Numbered from the stretch's first letter, positions 1 to 9,660 are shown. The stretch is DNA of 64,000 nucleotides from CAWCPR01 sp963797475 (GCA_963797475.1 CAWCPR010000001.1:620001-684000), one strand, 5' to 3'. Notes: a model not told the origin generated them from the letters alone. Program-made: numbers and translations.

Positions 1-746
1 CCCGGGATGGCTCTGGCCTGCATATAATCCCGCATTTGGTCATCCACCCGCTCGGCGGCCCGTCGCATGGAAAGCTCACGCAGCGCGGTCAAATTGCCTT
101 TGCGAAAAAATCTGCGGATCGCTTGTGCAGCCTGCTCGGGAATGTAGACCTTTCCCTCCTGCAAGCGCTTGAGCAGCTCATCAGGCGGTAAGTCGATCAG
201 CTCAATCTCGCTCGCTTCGTCAATGACGTGATCGGGGATCGTTTCACGCACCGTAACGCCAGTAATTTGAGCGATCACATCATTCAGGCTTTCAAGATGT
301 TGGATGTTCAGGGTGGTGTAAACATCAATCCCGTTAGCTAAAATCTCCTCGACATCTTGATATCTTTTCAAGTGCCGGGAACCAGGATCATTAGTATGCG
401 CCAGCTCGTCTACCAGAACAAGCTGCGGCCTTCGGGCGATTACGGCATCCGTATCTAATTCCGTCATTGTAATGCCCCGGTAGGAGAGCATTTTGCGCGG
501 CAGGACTTCTACCCCAACAACCATCGCCTCCGTCTCGGATCGCCCATGGGTCTCAATGTAACCCACCACAACGTCAACACCCTCCTGCATCCGTTGATGG
601 GCTGCCTCCAGCATAGCGAAAGTCTTTCCAACCCCAGCGGCGTAGCCCAGGAAAATCTTGAGCTTGGCATGCTGTTTTTGCTGTGTTTCTCGCTGAATAC
701 GAGCGAGAAGCAGGTCAGGGTCAGGCCGGATTTCATCTCCAGACAT
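1..746 (-). CDS. kdpD: KdpD-type osmosensitive potassium sensor kinase, N-terminal part (runs off window)
   Basis: The minus-strand frame opens at ATG 744-746 (protein begins MSGDEIRPDPDLL) and stays open to the window edge, giving about 248 residues. The visible part is the cytoplasmic KdpD domain: Walker A GYAAGVGKT at about residues 34-42, and a Walker-B-like stretch ending LVDELAHTN at about 111-119. In the family this domain precedes a Usp-like domain, four membrane segments and a histidine kinase, which together sense K+ limitation or turgor and control the kdpFABC transporter. Those later parts lie outside the window, so whether this is a full-length kinase or one of the short KdpD-only proteins cannot be decided. 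The leader contains two hairpins (785-812 and 821-836). Confidence 0.88.
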   Translation of the reverse strand, partial: MSGDEIRPDPDLLLARIQRETQQKQHAKLKIFLGYAAGVGKTFAMLEAAHQRMQEGVDVVVGYIETHGRSETEAMVVGVEVLPRKMLSYRGITMTELDTDAVIARRPQLVLVDELAHTNDPGSRHLKRYQDVEEILANGIDVYTTLNIQHLESLNDVIAQITGVTVRETIPDHVIDEASEIELIDLPPDELLKRLQEGKVYIPEQAAQAIRRFFRKGNLTALRELSMRRAAERVDDQMRDYMQARAIP

Positions 747-1065
747 GCTTGTATCCCGGTTCAGTCCTATTTTGATGAATCTCTGGAGATTGCGGCGCAG
801 CCGCAACTCTCCATCATAATGCGTGGTGCGCCACGCGCGCCCGACACTTATCTGATTGCCTCGAGTTTCCTGCATCCTTAATTTTAACCCATTCGTCACT
901 TTGGGATAGCGCAGGCTTTATTTTCTTTTGCTTAAAGATATCCCCTTACGGGTCAATTTTGGGACAAGAAAACTGGCAAAGAGGTAAAGAAAAGGTCAAT
1001 AATTTTCGAGGCAATGTGGGGGCCGTTTCAGCCGCCTCAAAAATGGTATACTTCGCTAGGCTTCT
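747..1065. other. Intergenic region between divergent kdpD and the first polysaccharide locus
   Basis: No convincing gene. The half next to kdpD holds two hairpins. One pairs 785-796 with 800-812 (12 bp with one bulged base, loop gca). The other pairs 821-826 with 831-836 (6 bp, loop tgcg). The half next to the GT2 gene has a TATACT -10-like hexamer at 1047-1052 without a clear -35, which would give a very short leader. Confidence 0.5.
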
Positions 1066-2106
1066 ATGAAGTTGATCATCCAAATTCCCTGTTATAACGA
1101 GGCGCTAACCCTTCCCCACACTGTAAAGGCGCTGCCCAGGCGGTTGGATGGCGTGGACACGATCGAATTTTTAATCGTGGACGACGGCAGCCGCGATAAC
1201 ACCGTCGATGTGGCGAAGGAGCTCGGCGTTCATCATATGGTCCACTTGCAGCAGCATCTCGGCCTGGCGGCAGGTTTTTCCCTGGGCCTGGACGCTTGCC
1301 TCAGGTTGGGCGCTGATATCATCGTCAACACCGACGCCGATAACCAATACAACGCAGAGGACATCCAGCGGCTGGTCGATCCAATCCTGGAGGGCAAGGC
1401 TCACATCGTGGTTGGGGATCGCGGGATCGCCAATCTCGAGACCTTCTCGCCGGTCAAACGCTGGCTGCAGCGGCTGGGCAGTTGGGTGATCGCACGGGCT
1501 GCCGGCCTGCAAACCCCGGACGCCACCAGCGGCTTTCGTGCGCTCAGCCGGGAAGCTGCATTGCAAACCCTGGTTTTAAGCGATTATTCTTATACCCTGG
1601 AGACATTAATCCAGGCTGGAGCCCGTCACATGGCCGTCGCGTACGTCCCGGTACGCACCAACCCGCAAACCCGTCCCTCGCGCCTGATGCGCAATATCCC
1701 GCATTACCTGGCCAATTCTGGCACGACCATCTTGCGCGCCTACAGCATGTACCGGCCCCTGCGGGTCTTCTTATCGATCAGCGCCCTGATGATCCTGGGC
1801 GGCCTCATTCTGGGTATCCGTTTCTTGTATTTTTATTTCAACCAGCAGGGCGAGGGGCACATTCAATCCGTCATCCTGGCAGCCGTCCTTTTCATCGTTG
1901 GTTTCCAGGTGCTTTTAATCGGCCTGCTGGCCGATCTGATCGGTTTCAACCGCAAGATCCTCGAAGAAACCCTGTACCGTTTGAGGCGCCTGGAATATGG
2001 GGATGCGCAGTCTCGACCCGTCCCCGGTCCCGGCAGCGCTTCCGAGAAAGAAGCAGCGGGCGAGGCGCAGTACCCATCCAAATCCAGGTCTGGCGGCGAA
2101 AGCTGA
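1066..2106 (+). CDS. GT2-family glycosyltransferase with two C-terminal membrane segments
   Basis: A 346-residue GT-A fold enzyme of the DPM1/GtrB-like branch of family 2. PCYNEA at 8-13 and VDDGSRDNT at 38-46 are the nucleotide-sugar binding motifs, and DADNQ at 90-94 is the metal-binding D-x-D. Two hydrophobic segments at about 233-258 and 268-290 resemble the tail of bactoprenol-phosphate glycosyl transferases. By family it probably moves a sugar from a nucleotide donor to a polyprenyl phosphate on the cytoplasmic face. That would supply lipid-linked sugar for the two GT-C-like proteins immediately downstream (4-bp gap to the next start). Donor sugar unknown. The last 40 residues are low-complexity and probably disordered. 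Confidence 0.85.
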   Translation: MKLIIQIPCYNEALTLPHTVKALPRRLDGVDTIEFLIVDDGSRDNTVDVAKELGVHHMVHLQQHLGLAAGFSLGLDACLRLGADIIVNTDADNQYNAEDIQRLVDPILEGKAHIVVGDRGIANLETFSPVKRWLQRLGSWVIARAAGLQTPDATSGFRALSREAALQTLVLSDYSYTLETLIQAGARHMAVAYVPVRTNPQTRPSRLMRNIPHYLANSGTTILRAYSMYRPLRVFLSISALMILGGLILGIRFLYFYFNQQGEGHIQSVILAAVLFIVGFQVLLIGLLADLIGFNRKILEETLYRLRRLEYGDAQSRPVPGPGSASEKEAAGEAQYPSKSRSGGES

Positions 2107-2110
2107 TTTC

Positions 2111-4600
2111 ATGTCAAATAATGCTGGCCTAAGAGGGTTCTTCGCGCGGTTCGCCATCCTGGCGCTGCTGGCGGCAACCGGATGCTCGGCAATCACTCGC
2201 TATGACCAGCCGCTGCGAGACGGGTTTATCGCTTTAGAGGGCGATCATACCGCCGGCCAGACCTTCGTCGCCCGTTACCGCGGCTTGCAGGGGGTGATGG
2301 TTTATCTGGCTCCGCAGGCGCCCGGGACCGGCAGCCTGGTGCTTCACCTGCGCCCTGGCCCGCAAAAGGCGCCAGACCTGCTCAGCGCCAGTCTGCCCGA
2401 GGAAGAAATCCAGGCGCCCGGGTTTTACCGCTTTCAATTTCCCCCCTTGAAAGCATCCAACCAACAGGATTATTATTTCTACCTTGAAAATCAGGGGGAT
2501 GGAAGTTTCCAGGTTGGCGCCGCCCCAGGGAACAGCTACATCAGTGGGTCAAGTTACCAGGATGGGAAAGCCCAGGACAGCCAGTTGAGTTTCCGCCTGG
2601 CTTACGACCCGCTCCAAATGGCAATTGGCCTGGGGAAAGAATTTCTCACCTGGTTATTATGGCTGCTCGCCGGGCTGGTTCTGTTTGTCCTGCCAGGATG
2701 GGCGGTTTGTAGTTTGCTACTATCCGGCTGGTCCGGGATGCATTGGGCGGAAAGGTTCGGTCTGGCAGGCGGCCTTAGCCTGGCGATCTACCCGATCCTG
2801 CTTTTGTGGACGGGACTTTTGGGCATGCATTTGGGTCTCCTGTACGCCTGGCTGCCGCCGGTCGCCGGGCTGCTCCTGCTGGCCTGGCGGCAGATCGCTG
2901 CCCGGCGAAATCGGATTGTCCCAACCGGCGCCCCGCTCCCTGCTCCCAGCCAGGTCCGCCGGTCCTGGCTGCCTGACTTCGCCTTTCTGGTCATTTCCGG
3001 CCTGATTTTTGCCACACGCTTTTGGGCAATCCGCAACCTGGATGCGCCCATGTGGGGGGATTCATACCAGCATGCGCTCATCACCCAGTTAATTCTGGAT
3101 CACGGCGGGTTGTTCAATTCCTGGGCGCCTTACGCCGATCTGCAGACCTTTACTTATCACTTCGGTTTTCACACGCTGGCGGCCGTTTTCGCCTGGGTGA
3201 CCCATCTGACGGCCAGCCAGGCGACCCTGTGGACCGGCCAGATCATCAACGCATTTGCGGTCATCTTTCTTTACCCGTTAGCGCTGCGACTCCACCCCAG
3301 CCGCTGGGCCGGGGTCGCGGCTGTGCTAGTTGCCGGACTGATTGCGCCGATGCCAATGGTTTATGTCAATTGGGGCCGTTACACCCAGCTCACCGGGCAG
3401 GCGATCCTGCCGGCCGCGGTTTGGCTGACCTGGGTCTTCCTGGAATCGAAAAAAAGCCGCACGGACTGGGGCATGGCGGCATTGTTGTGGATCGTCCTGG
3501 CAGGGTTGGCCCTGGCTCATTACCGCATTCTGATCTTTTATGTGATCTTCTTGTTTGTTTTCTTCCTTTTGTACCTGAGGCGAGACAACAGGTGGGTCCT
3601 TGTGCAGCGAGGCTTATTGGCGGGATTGGGCGGCGGTTTGATCTTTTTACCCTGGTTCATCCACGTGTTTTCAGGGACTATTTTGAAGCTTTTTGCCAGG
3701 CAGGTCACCACCAGCGCGGCGCAGTCGGCGGGTTATTTCCAACAAACCAACATCATCGGCGACCTCTTTATCTTCCTGCCGCCCCTGCTATGGCTGCTTC
3801 TCCCGCTCGCGGCGGGATGGGGGCTGTGGCGGCGGAATCGAGGCATTGCCTTGGTCAGCTTGTGGTGGCTTCTACTCTTTTTCGCCGCCAATCCGAACTG
3901 GTTTAACCTGCCCGGAACCGGGACGATTGGAAACTTTGCAGTTTTCATCGCCGTCTACATCCCCGCCGGAGTTGTCCTGGGCGCTGCATCCGGCTGGTTT
4001 ATTGAGGCGCTGCAGCCTGCGGAGTCACCCGCTGTTTCCGCAGCCGGACTGGGGCGCTGGCTGCCCGCACTGGCGGCCTGCATCGCCATCGCCATTGGCG
4101 TGTGGGGCGCCCGGGAACGCCTTGGAGACGTTCAGATCGCGCAGTCCGCACTGGTCACCCGCCCCGACCTGCGGGCGGCTGGCTGGATCCGCGAAAACAC
4201 ACCTGAAAAGGCGCGCTTCCTGGTGAATACATTCTTCGCCTTTGGGGACACTCGCGTGGTTGGTTCGGACGCCGGTTGGTGGCTGCCGCTGCTGGCCAAC
4301 CGCAGCACGACTTTACCGCCGATCAATTATGGGTTCGAACAGGAGCCGTTCCCGAATTATCGTGATTGGGTCGAAGCCCTGCCGGCCGAAATTCAGGCGA
4401 AAGGCGCGGACAATCCAGAAATATTGGCAATGCTCAAGGATCGCGGCATAGCTTACGTGTACATAGGACAGCAACATGGCAGCGTAAATAACGCTGCAGC
4501 AGAGATTTTGCAGCCAGATACACTGGCAGCCAGCCCGGCATATAGCCTGGTGTACCACCAGGACCGGGTTTGGATCTTTAAAGTCAACGGAGTGGACTAG
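2111..4600 (+). CDS. Large polytopic membrane protein, GT-C-like, with N-terminal extracytoplasmic domain
   Basis: I chose the ATG at 2111, four bases after the GT2 stop, over an in-frame ATG at 1997 that lies inside the GT2 gene; this gives 829 residues. The N-terminus is a signal or anchor sequence with a lipobox-like ATGC at about 22-25. About 130 residues of beta-rich extracytoplasmic sequence follow, then many hydrophobic segments, and a soluble C-terminal domain of about 150 residues. That topology fits GT-C transferases or polysaccharide polymerases, but no diagnostic motif is visible, so substrate and chemistry are unknown. Its place between a polyprenyl-sugar-type GT2 and a PMT-like GT-C protein suggests a role in transferring lipid-linked sugars outside the membrane. 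Confidence 0.72.
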   Translation: MSNNAGLRGFFARFAILALLAATGCSAITRYDQPLRDGFIALEGDHTAGQTFVARYRGLQGVMVYLAPQAPGTGSLVLHLRPGPQKAPDLLSASLPEEEIQAPGFYRFQFPPLKASNQQDYYFYLENQGDGSFQVGAAPGNSYISGSSYQDGKAQDSQLSFRLAYDPLQMAIGLGKEFLTWLLWLLAGLVLFVLPGWAVCSLLLSGWSGMHWAERFGLAGGLSLAIYPILLLWTGLLGMHLGLLYAWLPPVAGLLLLAWRQIAARRNRIVPTGAPLPAPSQVRRSWLPDFAFLVISGLIFATRFWAIRNLDAPMWGDSYQHALITQLILDHGGLFNSWAPYADLQTFTYHFGFHTLAAVFAWVTHLTASQATLWTGQIINAFAVIFLYPLALRLHPSRWAGVAAVLVAGLIAPMPMVYVNWGRYTQLTGQAILPAAVWLTWVFLESKKSRTDWGMAALLWIVLAGLALAHYRILIFYVIFLFVFFLLYLRRDNRWVLVQRGLLAGLGGGLIFLPWFIHVFSGTILKLFARQVTTSAAQSAGYFQQTNIIGDLFIFLPPLLWLLLPLAAGWGLWRRNRGIALVSLWWLLLFFAANPNWFNLPGTGTIGNFAVFIAVYIPAGVVLGAASGWFIEALQPAESPAVSAAGLGRWLPALAACIAIAIGVWGARERLGDVQIAQSALVTRPDLRAAGWIRENTPEKARFLVNTFFAFGDTRVVGSDAGWWLPLLANRSTTLPPINYGFEQEPFPNYRDWVEALPAEIQAKGADNPEILAMLKDRGIAYVYIGQQHGSVNNAAAEILQPDTLAASPAYSLVYHQDRVWIFKVNGVD

Positions 4601-4612
4601 GGGTTTCCGGCT

Positions 4613-6181
4613 ATGGAAATGCCAGCCAAACCCCACTGGGCCGGATATACGCTAGTTTTTCCCGCTCTCCTGGCTTTATTCCTGGCTGCCCGGATTCTGC
4701 TCCAGGTCTGGCTTTATCGCGTTGGTTTCATTTCACTGACCGCCGATGAATTTTCTCGCACCGTTATCGCAGCCCGCTGGGCGGAAAGTCCTTACCTGTT
4801 CTGGAGCGGCGTCTGGCTTCCAATTCAAACCTATATTTATGGAATCGGTCTTCGCCTGGCGTACGATCTCGTTGCAACCCCGCGCATACTGACCATCGTT
4901 TTTGGGCTGGCCTCGATTGTTTTAATGTTTCTGGTGAGCCTGGAATTGATGGAAAATGCCGCCATCGCCCTGGTCAGCGCGATCCTGCTGGGGATCAACC
5001 CGCTGCATATCTGGCTGAGCTCGACCCCGTTAACAGAGATCCTGCACACAGCGCTCATCCTGGCCTGCGTTTGGGGCTTCCTGCGCTTCTGGCGCACACA
5101 GGCCCTGGGTTATCTGTGCCTTTCATCGGCCCTGTTGGCGCTGGCAAACGGCGTCCGCTTCGAAGCCTGGATGGTCTCGCTGATCTTCAGCGTCACCCTG
5201 GGATTCTGGTGGCTCAAGCGCCTTCCTAGCCGGCAGGCGCAAGCGCCTCGGGCCTGGCATTTACTGGCGGCAGCGAGCCTGCCCTGGTTTTTTCCACTGG
5301 CCTGGATGGTGGGCAGCTACCGGGCCAGTGGAAACCCGCTCGATTTCATGGCTGCTATCCGCAGTTATAAGCTGACTTTTTATGGGGCCACGCATTCTTA
5401 TAGGAATTACCTCAGCGCCCTGCTAAGAATCGACCCCTTCGCGACGGTTTTGTTTCCCTTGGGCGCAATTGCTGCGTTATGGCGCAGCAATTCCCGCCGC
5501 AGCGGGTGGTATGCAGCCCTGGTGGTCCTGCCTGCGGCGATTTTTATCGGCCTGCACGGCGGGCAGACTGAGCCGCCTGGCAACTATGTGCGTTATATGG
5601 CGCCTTTTCTCTTTCTTTTTTACCCCTTCATCGCCTGGCTGCTGGTCAAAGCGGCTGGCCGGCTGCCAGCTCGAGCCGCCTGGCAGATCGCCGGGCTGGC
5701 GCTCAGCCTGGTCATCATCGCCTTCTTTCAGATTCGGACCGCCTTTCATTTCGTCGACGACCCTGCCGCCAGTGGATTGGCAGTTGGGAGCTACTTGAAA
5801 GACCTGCGCCTTACGCAACCCGCCTCTGAAAATCTACCGGCTTTGATCGAAGTGTCCTACTGGCAATACCTGGCGATCCAGGTGGGGGCGAACGATGTGG
5901 ATAGCATCCTTTTCGACCGGAAGATGGGAGCGCAGTACCGCCAGGCGCCCTCGGAAATCGACGCCAACCCGCAAGCGCTGAAAGACTGCATTGCCCATTT
6001 TCAGATCGCTTACATTATCGTAAAATCCGCCTCATTAACCTCATTCTTGCAGGATCGCCTGGGCTTGTCTCCTGGACAGAAAGTCAACGGTTATACGTTT
6101 TACGCGGTGCCGCAAGGACTGCGCCTCGACTCTTCCGAATCCGAGCGGTCTTGCCCATTAGATTTCAGCGCCAGCCGGTGA
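4613..6181 (+). CDS. GT39/PMT-like integral membrane glycosyltransferase
   Basis: A 522-residue polytopic protein with about ten hydrophobic segments. Just after the first segment it carries TADEFSR (about residues 43-49), the acidic pair in the first external loop typical of GT-C enzymes such as PMT_2/ArnT. The segment of roughly 400-500 is a soluble C-terminal domain. Family members transfer a sugar from polyprenyl phosphate to an extracytoplasmic acceptor. It begins 12 bases after the preceding membrane protein and is clearly co-transcribed with it. Acceptor unknown; protein, lipid or polysaccharide are all possible. Confidence 0.75.
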   Translation: MEMPAKPHWAGYTLVFPALLALFLAARILLQVWLYRVGFISLTADEFSRTVIAARWAESPYLFWSGVWLPIQTYIYGIGLRLAYDLVATPRILTIVFGLASIVLMFLVSLELMENAAIALVSAILLGINPLHIWLSSTPLTEILHTALILACVWGFLRFWRTQALGYLCLSSALLALANGVRFEAWMVSLIFSVTLGFWWLKRLPSRQAQAPRAWHLLAAASLPWFFPLAWMVGSYRASGNPLDFMAAIRSYKLTFYGATHSYRNYLSALLRIDPFATVLFPLGAIAALWRSNSRRSGWYAALVVLPAAIFIGLHGGQTEPPGNYVRYMAPFLFLFYPFIAWLLVKAAGRLPARAAWQIAGLALSLVIIAFFQIRTAFHFVDDPAASGLAVGSYLKDLRLTQPASENLPALIEVSYWQYLAIQVGANDVDSILFDRKMGAQYRQAPSEIDANPQALKDCIAHFQIAYIIVKSASLTSFLQDRLGLSPGQKVNGYTFYAVPQGLRLDSSESERSCPLDFSASR

Positions 6182-6259
6182 ACACCAGGTCTAGTATGTT
6201 CCCTTCAACACCCGTGACCGAAAACCCTGCCTGCCCGGCGCAGGCTGACGAGCCGTAAA

Positions 6260-7399
6260 GTGAAAATCGCCCTGATCGGACCTGTCTATCCATACCGGGG
6301 GGGCATTGCCCACTATACTGCCATGCTGGCGGGCGCCCTGGCAGAGCGCCAGCACCCGACCCTGGTGATCTCTTTCCGGCGCCAATATCCCTCCTGGCTG
6401 TACCCGGGCACCAGCGACAAAGACCCCAGCTCCCAGCCCCTGCAGGTTCCAGCGGAATACCTGCTCGACCCGCTCTACCCGTGGACCTGGCTGCAAGCCG
6501 CCCGGCGCATTGCCCGCTACCGGCCAGACCGGGTCGCCATCCAATGGTGGACAACTTTTTGGGGTTTACCCTTTGCATTCTTGAGCAGTTACCTGGGCAG
6601 GCGCGGTTTTCCTACGACTTACATGATCCACAACGTGCTGCCCCACGAACAGCGACCATGGGATACCTGGCTGGCGCGGCTGGCCCTCCGGCAAGCCCAA
6701 TCGTTCATCGTTCAAACCCCTCAGGAGGAGCAGCGCCTGAAAGCGCTCATCCCGCAGGCGGTTTACCAGCTCTGCCCGCTGCCGGTTTACTCGGAGCTAT
6801 CCAGGCGCAGGCTGTCCAAGGACCAGGCGCGCCGGGCGCTCAAACTGGCGCAAGATCGCCCGGTGCTGCTGTTTTTCGGCATTGTGCGGCCCTATAAAGG
6901 ACTGAGCGTGCTGCTGCAAGCCCTGTCGAAGCTAGGCGAGGCCGGCTATAAACCGCTCTTACTTGTTGCCGGTGAATTTTGGCAAGATAAAGCTGCCTAC
7001 CAGGAACAGATCGAGCGCCTGGATTTGGATTCTCAGGTGCGCATCGATGACCGCTACATCCCGGATGAAGAAATGGCCCTGGTCTTCTCGGCGGCGGACG
7101 CTCTCGTTGCCCCGTATATAGCCGGCACACAAAGCGCGGCCGCCAGCCTGGGCCTGGGGTTCGGCCTGCCGCTCATCGTCACAGATAAAGTGGCCGCGGG
7201 GATCGCAGAACCATACCGCAGCGCTTTACGCGTGGTTCCTGCGGAGGATGTTGCCGCGTTGGCAGCAGCCATGCAGGATTTCCTCGAACATCCGGGCGGC
7301 GAGCCTGCTCCCAGCAGCGGCGGGGAAGACGGCTGGCAGCGCCTGATCCAGGCCTTGCAGTCGTTCCAACAGGCCAGCCGCAATTCCGGGGATCCTTGA
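6260..7399 (+). CDS. GT4-family glycosyltransferase
   Basis: 379 residues, GTG start (MKIALIGPVYPYRGG). Two Rossmann-like halves are visible. The N-terminal half has the glycine-rich acceptor loop PYRGGIAHYT. The C-terminal half has FFGIVRPYKG, the usual start of the donor domain, and a nucleotide-sugar pocket around AGTQSAAASLGLGFG. The canonical E-x7-E pair of GT4 enzymes is not obvious in that pocket, so the donor site is somewhat divergent. The gene sits 4 bp before another GT4 gene, so the two are translationally close and probably act in sequence on the same polysaccharide. Substrates unknown. Confidence 0.82.
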   Translation: MKIALIGPVYPYRGGIAHYTAMLAGALAERQHPTLVISFRRQYPSWLYPGTSDKDPSSQPLQVPAEYLLDPLYPWTWLQAARRIARYRPDRVAIQWWTTFWGLPFAFLSSYLGRRGFPTTYMIHNVLPHEQRPWDTWLARLALRQAQSFIVQTPQEEQRLKALIPQAVYQLCPLPVYSELSRRRLSKDQARRALKLAQDRPVLLFFGIVRPYKGLSVLLQALSKLGEAGYKPLLLVAGEFWQDKAAYQEQIERLDLDSQVRIDDRYIPDEEMALVFSAADALVAPYIAGTQSAAASLGLGFGLPLIVTDKVAAGIAEPYRSALRVVPAEDVAALAAAMQDFLEHPGGEPAPSSGGEDGWQRLIQALQSFQQASRNSGDP

Positions 7400-7403
7400 G
7401 CGG

Positions 7404-8630
7404 ATGAAGATCCTTTTCTTGCTGACTCAGGATCTCCAAAGCCCGGCGGGGGTCGGTCGATACCTGCCCCTGGCGCAGAGCCTGGTTCGCCGTGGCCACC
7501 AGGTGCGCATCGCCGCCTTGCACAGCGATTTCGCTACCCAGCAGAATACACAATTCGAAGCGGAAGGCGTGGCCGTTCACTATGTTGGCCAGATGCACGT
7601 GCTCAAGCGCGGCGACCAGAAAACCTATTTCCCGGCGTACAAACTCCTGGGGGTCACCGCCCGAGCGACGATCGCACTGAGCCGGGAAGCGCTGGCAGTC
7701 CCGGCGGACATAATCCACGTCGGCAAGCCCCAGCCGATGAACGGCATAGCTGGACTCGTGGCGAAAACCTTACAGGGAAAGCGTATGTTCCTGGACTGCG
7801 ACGACCTGGAAGCGGCGAACAACCGCTTCTCCGGCTCCTGGCAAAAACGGACCGTGACCTTTTTTGAAACTCTCCTGCCGCGCCGCGCCGATCATATCAC
7901 CACGCACACAACCGTTCTGCGAGACCGTTTGATCGCTATGGGAGTTCCTGAGGGTCGTATCACCTACGTCCCGCATGGCGTGGATGCCAGTCGTTTCGCT
8001 CCGCCGGCTCCTGGGGCCGTGGAGGCCTTGCGCGGACGACTGGGATTGTCCGGAAAGAAGGTCATCGTTTTCGTCGGCAGCATGAGCCTCGGCAGCCATG
8101 CGGTGGATCTACTGGTGGAAGCTTTCGGCCAGGTCTACGCGAAATTGCCCGAATCCCGCCTGCTCCTGGTAGGCGGTGGTGAAGATTACGAGCGCATCCG
8201 GCGCCAAATCCAGGCCTGTGGTTTACAAGACTTCGCCAACTTACACGGGCGCGTTCCCCCCGACCAGGCACAGCTCTATTACCGGTTGGGGGATGTGTCC
8301 GTGGACCCGGTCCCGGACAACGAATCCGGGAGGGCCAGTCTATCCTTGAAAATTTTCGAAAGCTGGGCTTGCGGCGCACCCCTGGTCACGACAGATGTGG
8401 GCGACCGCAGGAAAGTGCTCGGCGAGCCCCCGGCCGGGCTGCTGGCGCGGCCGGGGGATCCCCAGGCCCTTGCCGGTGCAATCTTGCAAGTTTTGAACGA
8501 ACCCGAGATTGCAACAAGCTTACGCCAGCGCGGCCTGGCCCAGGCCAAACATTATTCCTGGGACAACCTGGCGGAGCGGGTAGAAACCGCCTACCGCCAA
8601 TCCTTAGCCGGCAGTCCCGAGATTGGATAA
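7404..8630 (+). CDS. GT4-family glycosyltransferase
   Basis: 408 residues. The N-terminal Rossmann domain starts MKILFLLTQDLQSPAGVGRY, with the GVGRY acceptor loop. The C-terminal donor domain starts near VIVFVGSMSLGSH and contains LKIFESWACGAPLVTTD, which keeps the second Glu of the E-x7-E pair. It is an inverting-fold GT-B enzyme of the retaining GT4 family, probably cytoplasmic and membrane-associated. It is the last plus-strand gene before a convergent sulfotransferase gene. Confidence 0.83.
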   Translation: MKILFLLTQDLQSPAGVGRYLPLAQSLVRRGHQVRIAALHSDFATQQNTQFEAEGVAVHYVGQMHVLKRGDQKTYFPAYKLLGVTARATIALSREALAVPADIIHVGKPQPMNGIAGLVAKTLQGKRMFLDCDDLEAANNRFSGSWQKRTVTFFETLLPRRADHITTHTTVLRDRLIAMGVPEGRITYVPHGVDASRFAPPAPGAVEALRGRLGLSGKKVIVFVGSMSLGSHAVDLLVEAFGQVYAKLPESRLLLVGGGEDYERIRRQIQACGLQDFANLHGRVPPDQAQLYYRLGDVSVDPVPDNESGRASLSLKIFESWACGAPLVTTDVGDRRKVLGEPPAGLLARPGDPQALAGAILQVLNEPEIATSLRQRGLAQAKHYSWDNLAERVETAYRQSLAGSPEIG

Positions 8631-8655
8631 GCTTTGGATCGATAATCTTGGGATG

Positions 8656-9660
8656 TTACAGGTCCGAGGTCCAGCGGTCTTTTCCTAATAAAAAAGCCAT
8701 GCCCTTGCTGATTTTTTCCGCCAAAGGCCGGCGGCTGGTGGAAAAGGCGAGCGCATAGCGCAGTTTATCGCCCAGATCGCCTCTGCCGGCCTGGATAGCC
8801 GACCGGACCTGTTCCGGTTCCAGCCTGGCAGGCAGTTTCGGCAGGCCTTCTCCTATCCCGGATTTATCGATGGGGTAATTCAATAGAGCCAGCAATGGGG
8901 AGGCCATTTTGGCAACCTGGCGCTTTTGGGCCGCCGTCAACACTTCCACCCACTGGCCGGCCTGTCCCTTGCGTACGTGCTGCGGGCTCTTTTTTTTCAT
9001 GGAGGAGAATTCCACCGCTTGCTTGAGCGCCTGCGCCTGCTGCGCTGGAAGACTGATCTCCAGGTAATCCGTCAAAGCCTGAAATTCCAGGTCGAACGAC
9101 TGCAGCAGGCGTTCGTAGAAAATCACGTGTACCGGGTACTCCTGGAGATGCAGCAGATAACCGCCGACATGCTGGATCCAGGTCAACACCAGCTCGTACA
9201 GCCTGTGTTGTAAAAATGTTTCTTCGTCCGGCTCGGCGTTGGGGTGCTGCGCCTGCATGAAAGGTGTGAAGAAGTATTTCGAGGCTGATATCGCCACATC
9301 CCGTGGATCGCGGATGATATAAACGATGCGATCGAACTTGCGGAAAGCTTGTGCAGCGCGATCGCTCCAAGGGGCGTGCGTCCAAACGTGGCTGCAACTG
9401 GCGATGTAGCCATCTAGGTCGGAAATCCTCTCTTGAAAAGCGCCTTTGCGATAAAAATAACCCGCCTCAGTAACCTCGAGGTAATCAATTCCGGCCTGGT
9501 CGGCGAAATAAGGCCATGTTTTCGCTTCCTCATAGATCGGGCGTGTCTGCACGAAACTCCTTTGCGGAAGACCGGCGCGCTGCATGGTCTCCTGAAGGAT
9601 TTTATACAGCCAGTAGTTGCCGCTTTTTGGCAGACCGGATTGCAAAATCACCATTGGCAA
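8656..9660 (-). CDS. PAPS-dependent sulfotransferase
   Basis: 334 residues. All cytosolic-type sulfotransferase signatures are readable. PKSGNYW at 11-17 is the 5'-phosphosulfate loop, THAPW at 94-98 carries the likely catalytic His95, IRDPRDVAIS at 116-125 is the 3'-phosphate site, and RKGQAGQW at 230-237 is the late PAPS loop (usually RKG-x2-GDW). It should transfer sulfate from PAPS to a hydroxyl, here most plausibly on a sugar or glycolipid made by the surrounding locus. It is the only minus-strand gene within 1066-14413, so it is separately transcribed. A sulfated surface glycan is an inference from context. Confidence 0.85.
   Translation of the reverse strand: MPMVILQSGLPKSGNYWLYKILQETMQRAGLPQRSFVQTRPIYEEAKTWPYFADQAGIDYLEVTEAGYFYRKGAFQERISDLDGYIASCSHVWTHAPWSDRAAQAFRKFDRIVYIIRDPRDVAISASKYFFTPFMQAQHPNAEPDEETFLQHRLYELVLTWIQHVGGYLLHLQEYPVHVIFYERLLQSFDLEFQALTDYLEISLPAQQAQALKQAVEFSSMKKKSPQHVRKGQAGQWVEVLTAAQKRQVAKMASPLLALLNYPIDKSGIGEGLPKLPARLEPEQVRSAIQAGRGDLGDKLRYALAFSTSRRPLAEKISKGMAFLLGKDRWTSDL

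Noticed and set aside
546..881. Plus-strand open frame of 111 codons over the kdpD start
   Set aside because: It lies opposite the clearly conserved KdpD P-loop region and its translation shows no recognisable features.
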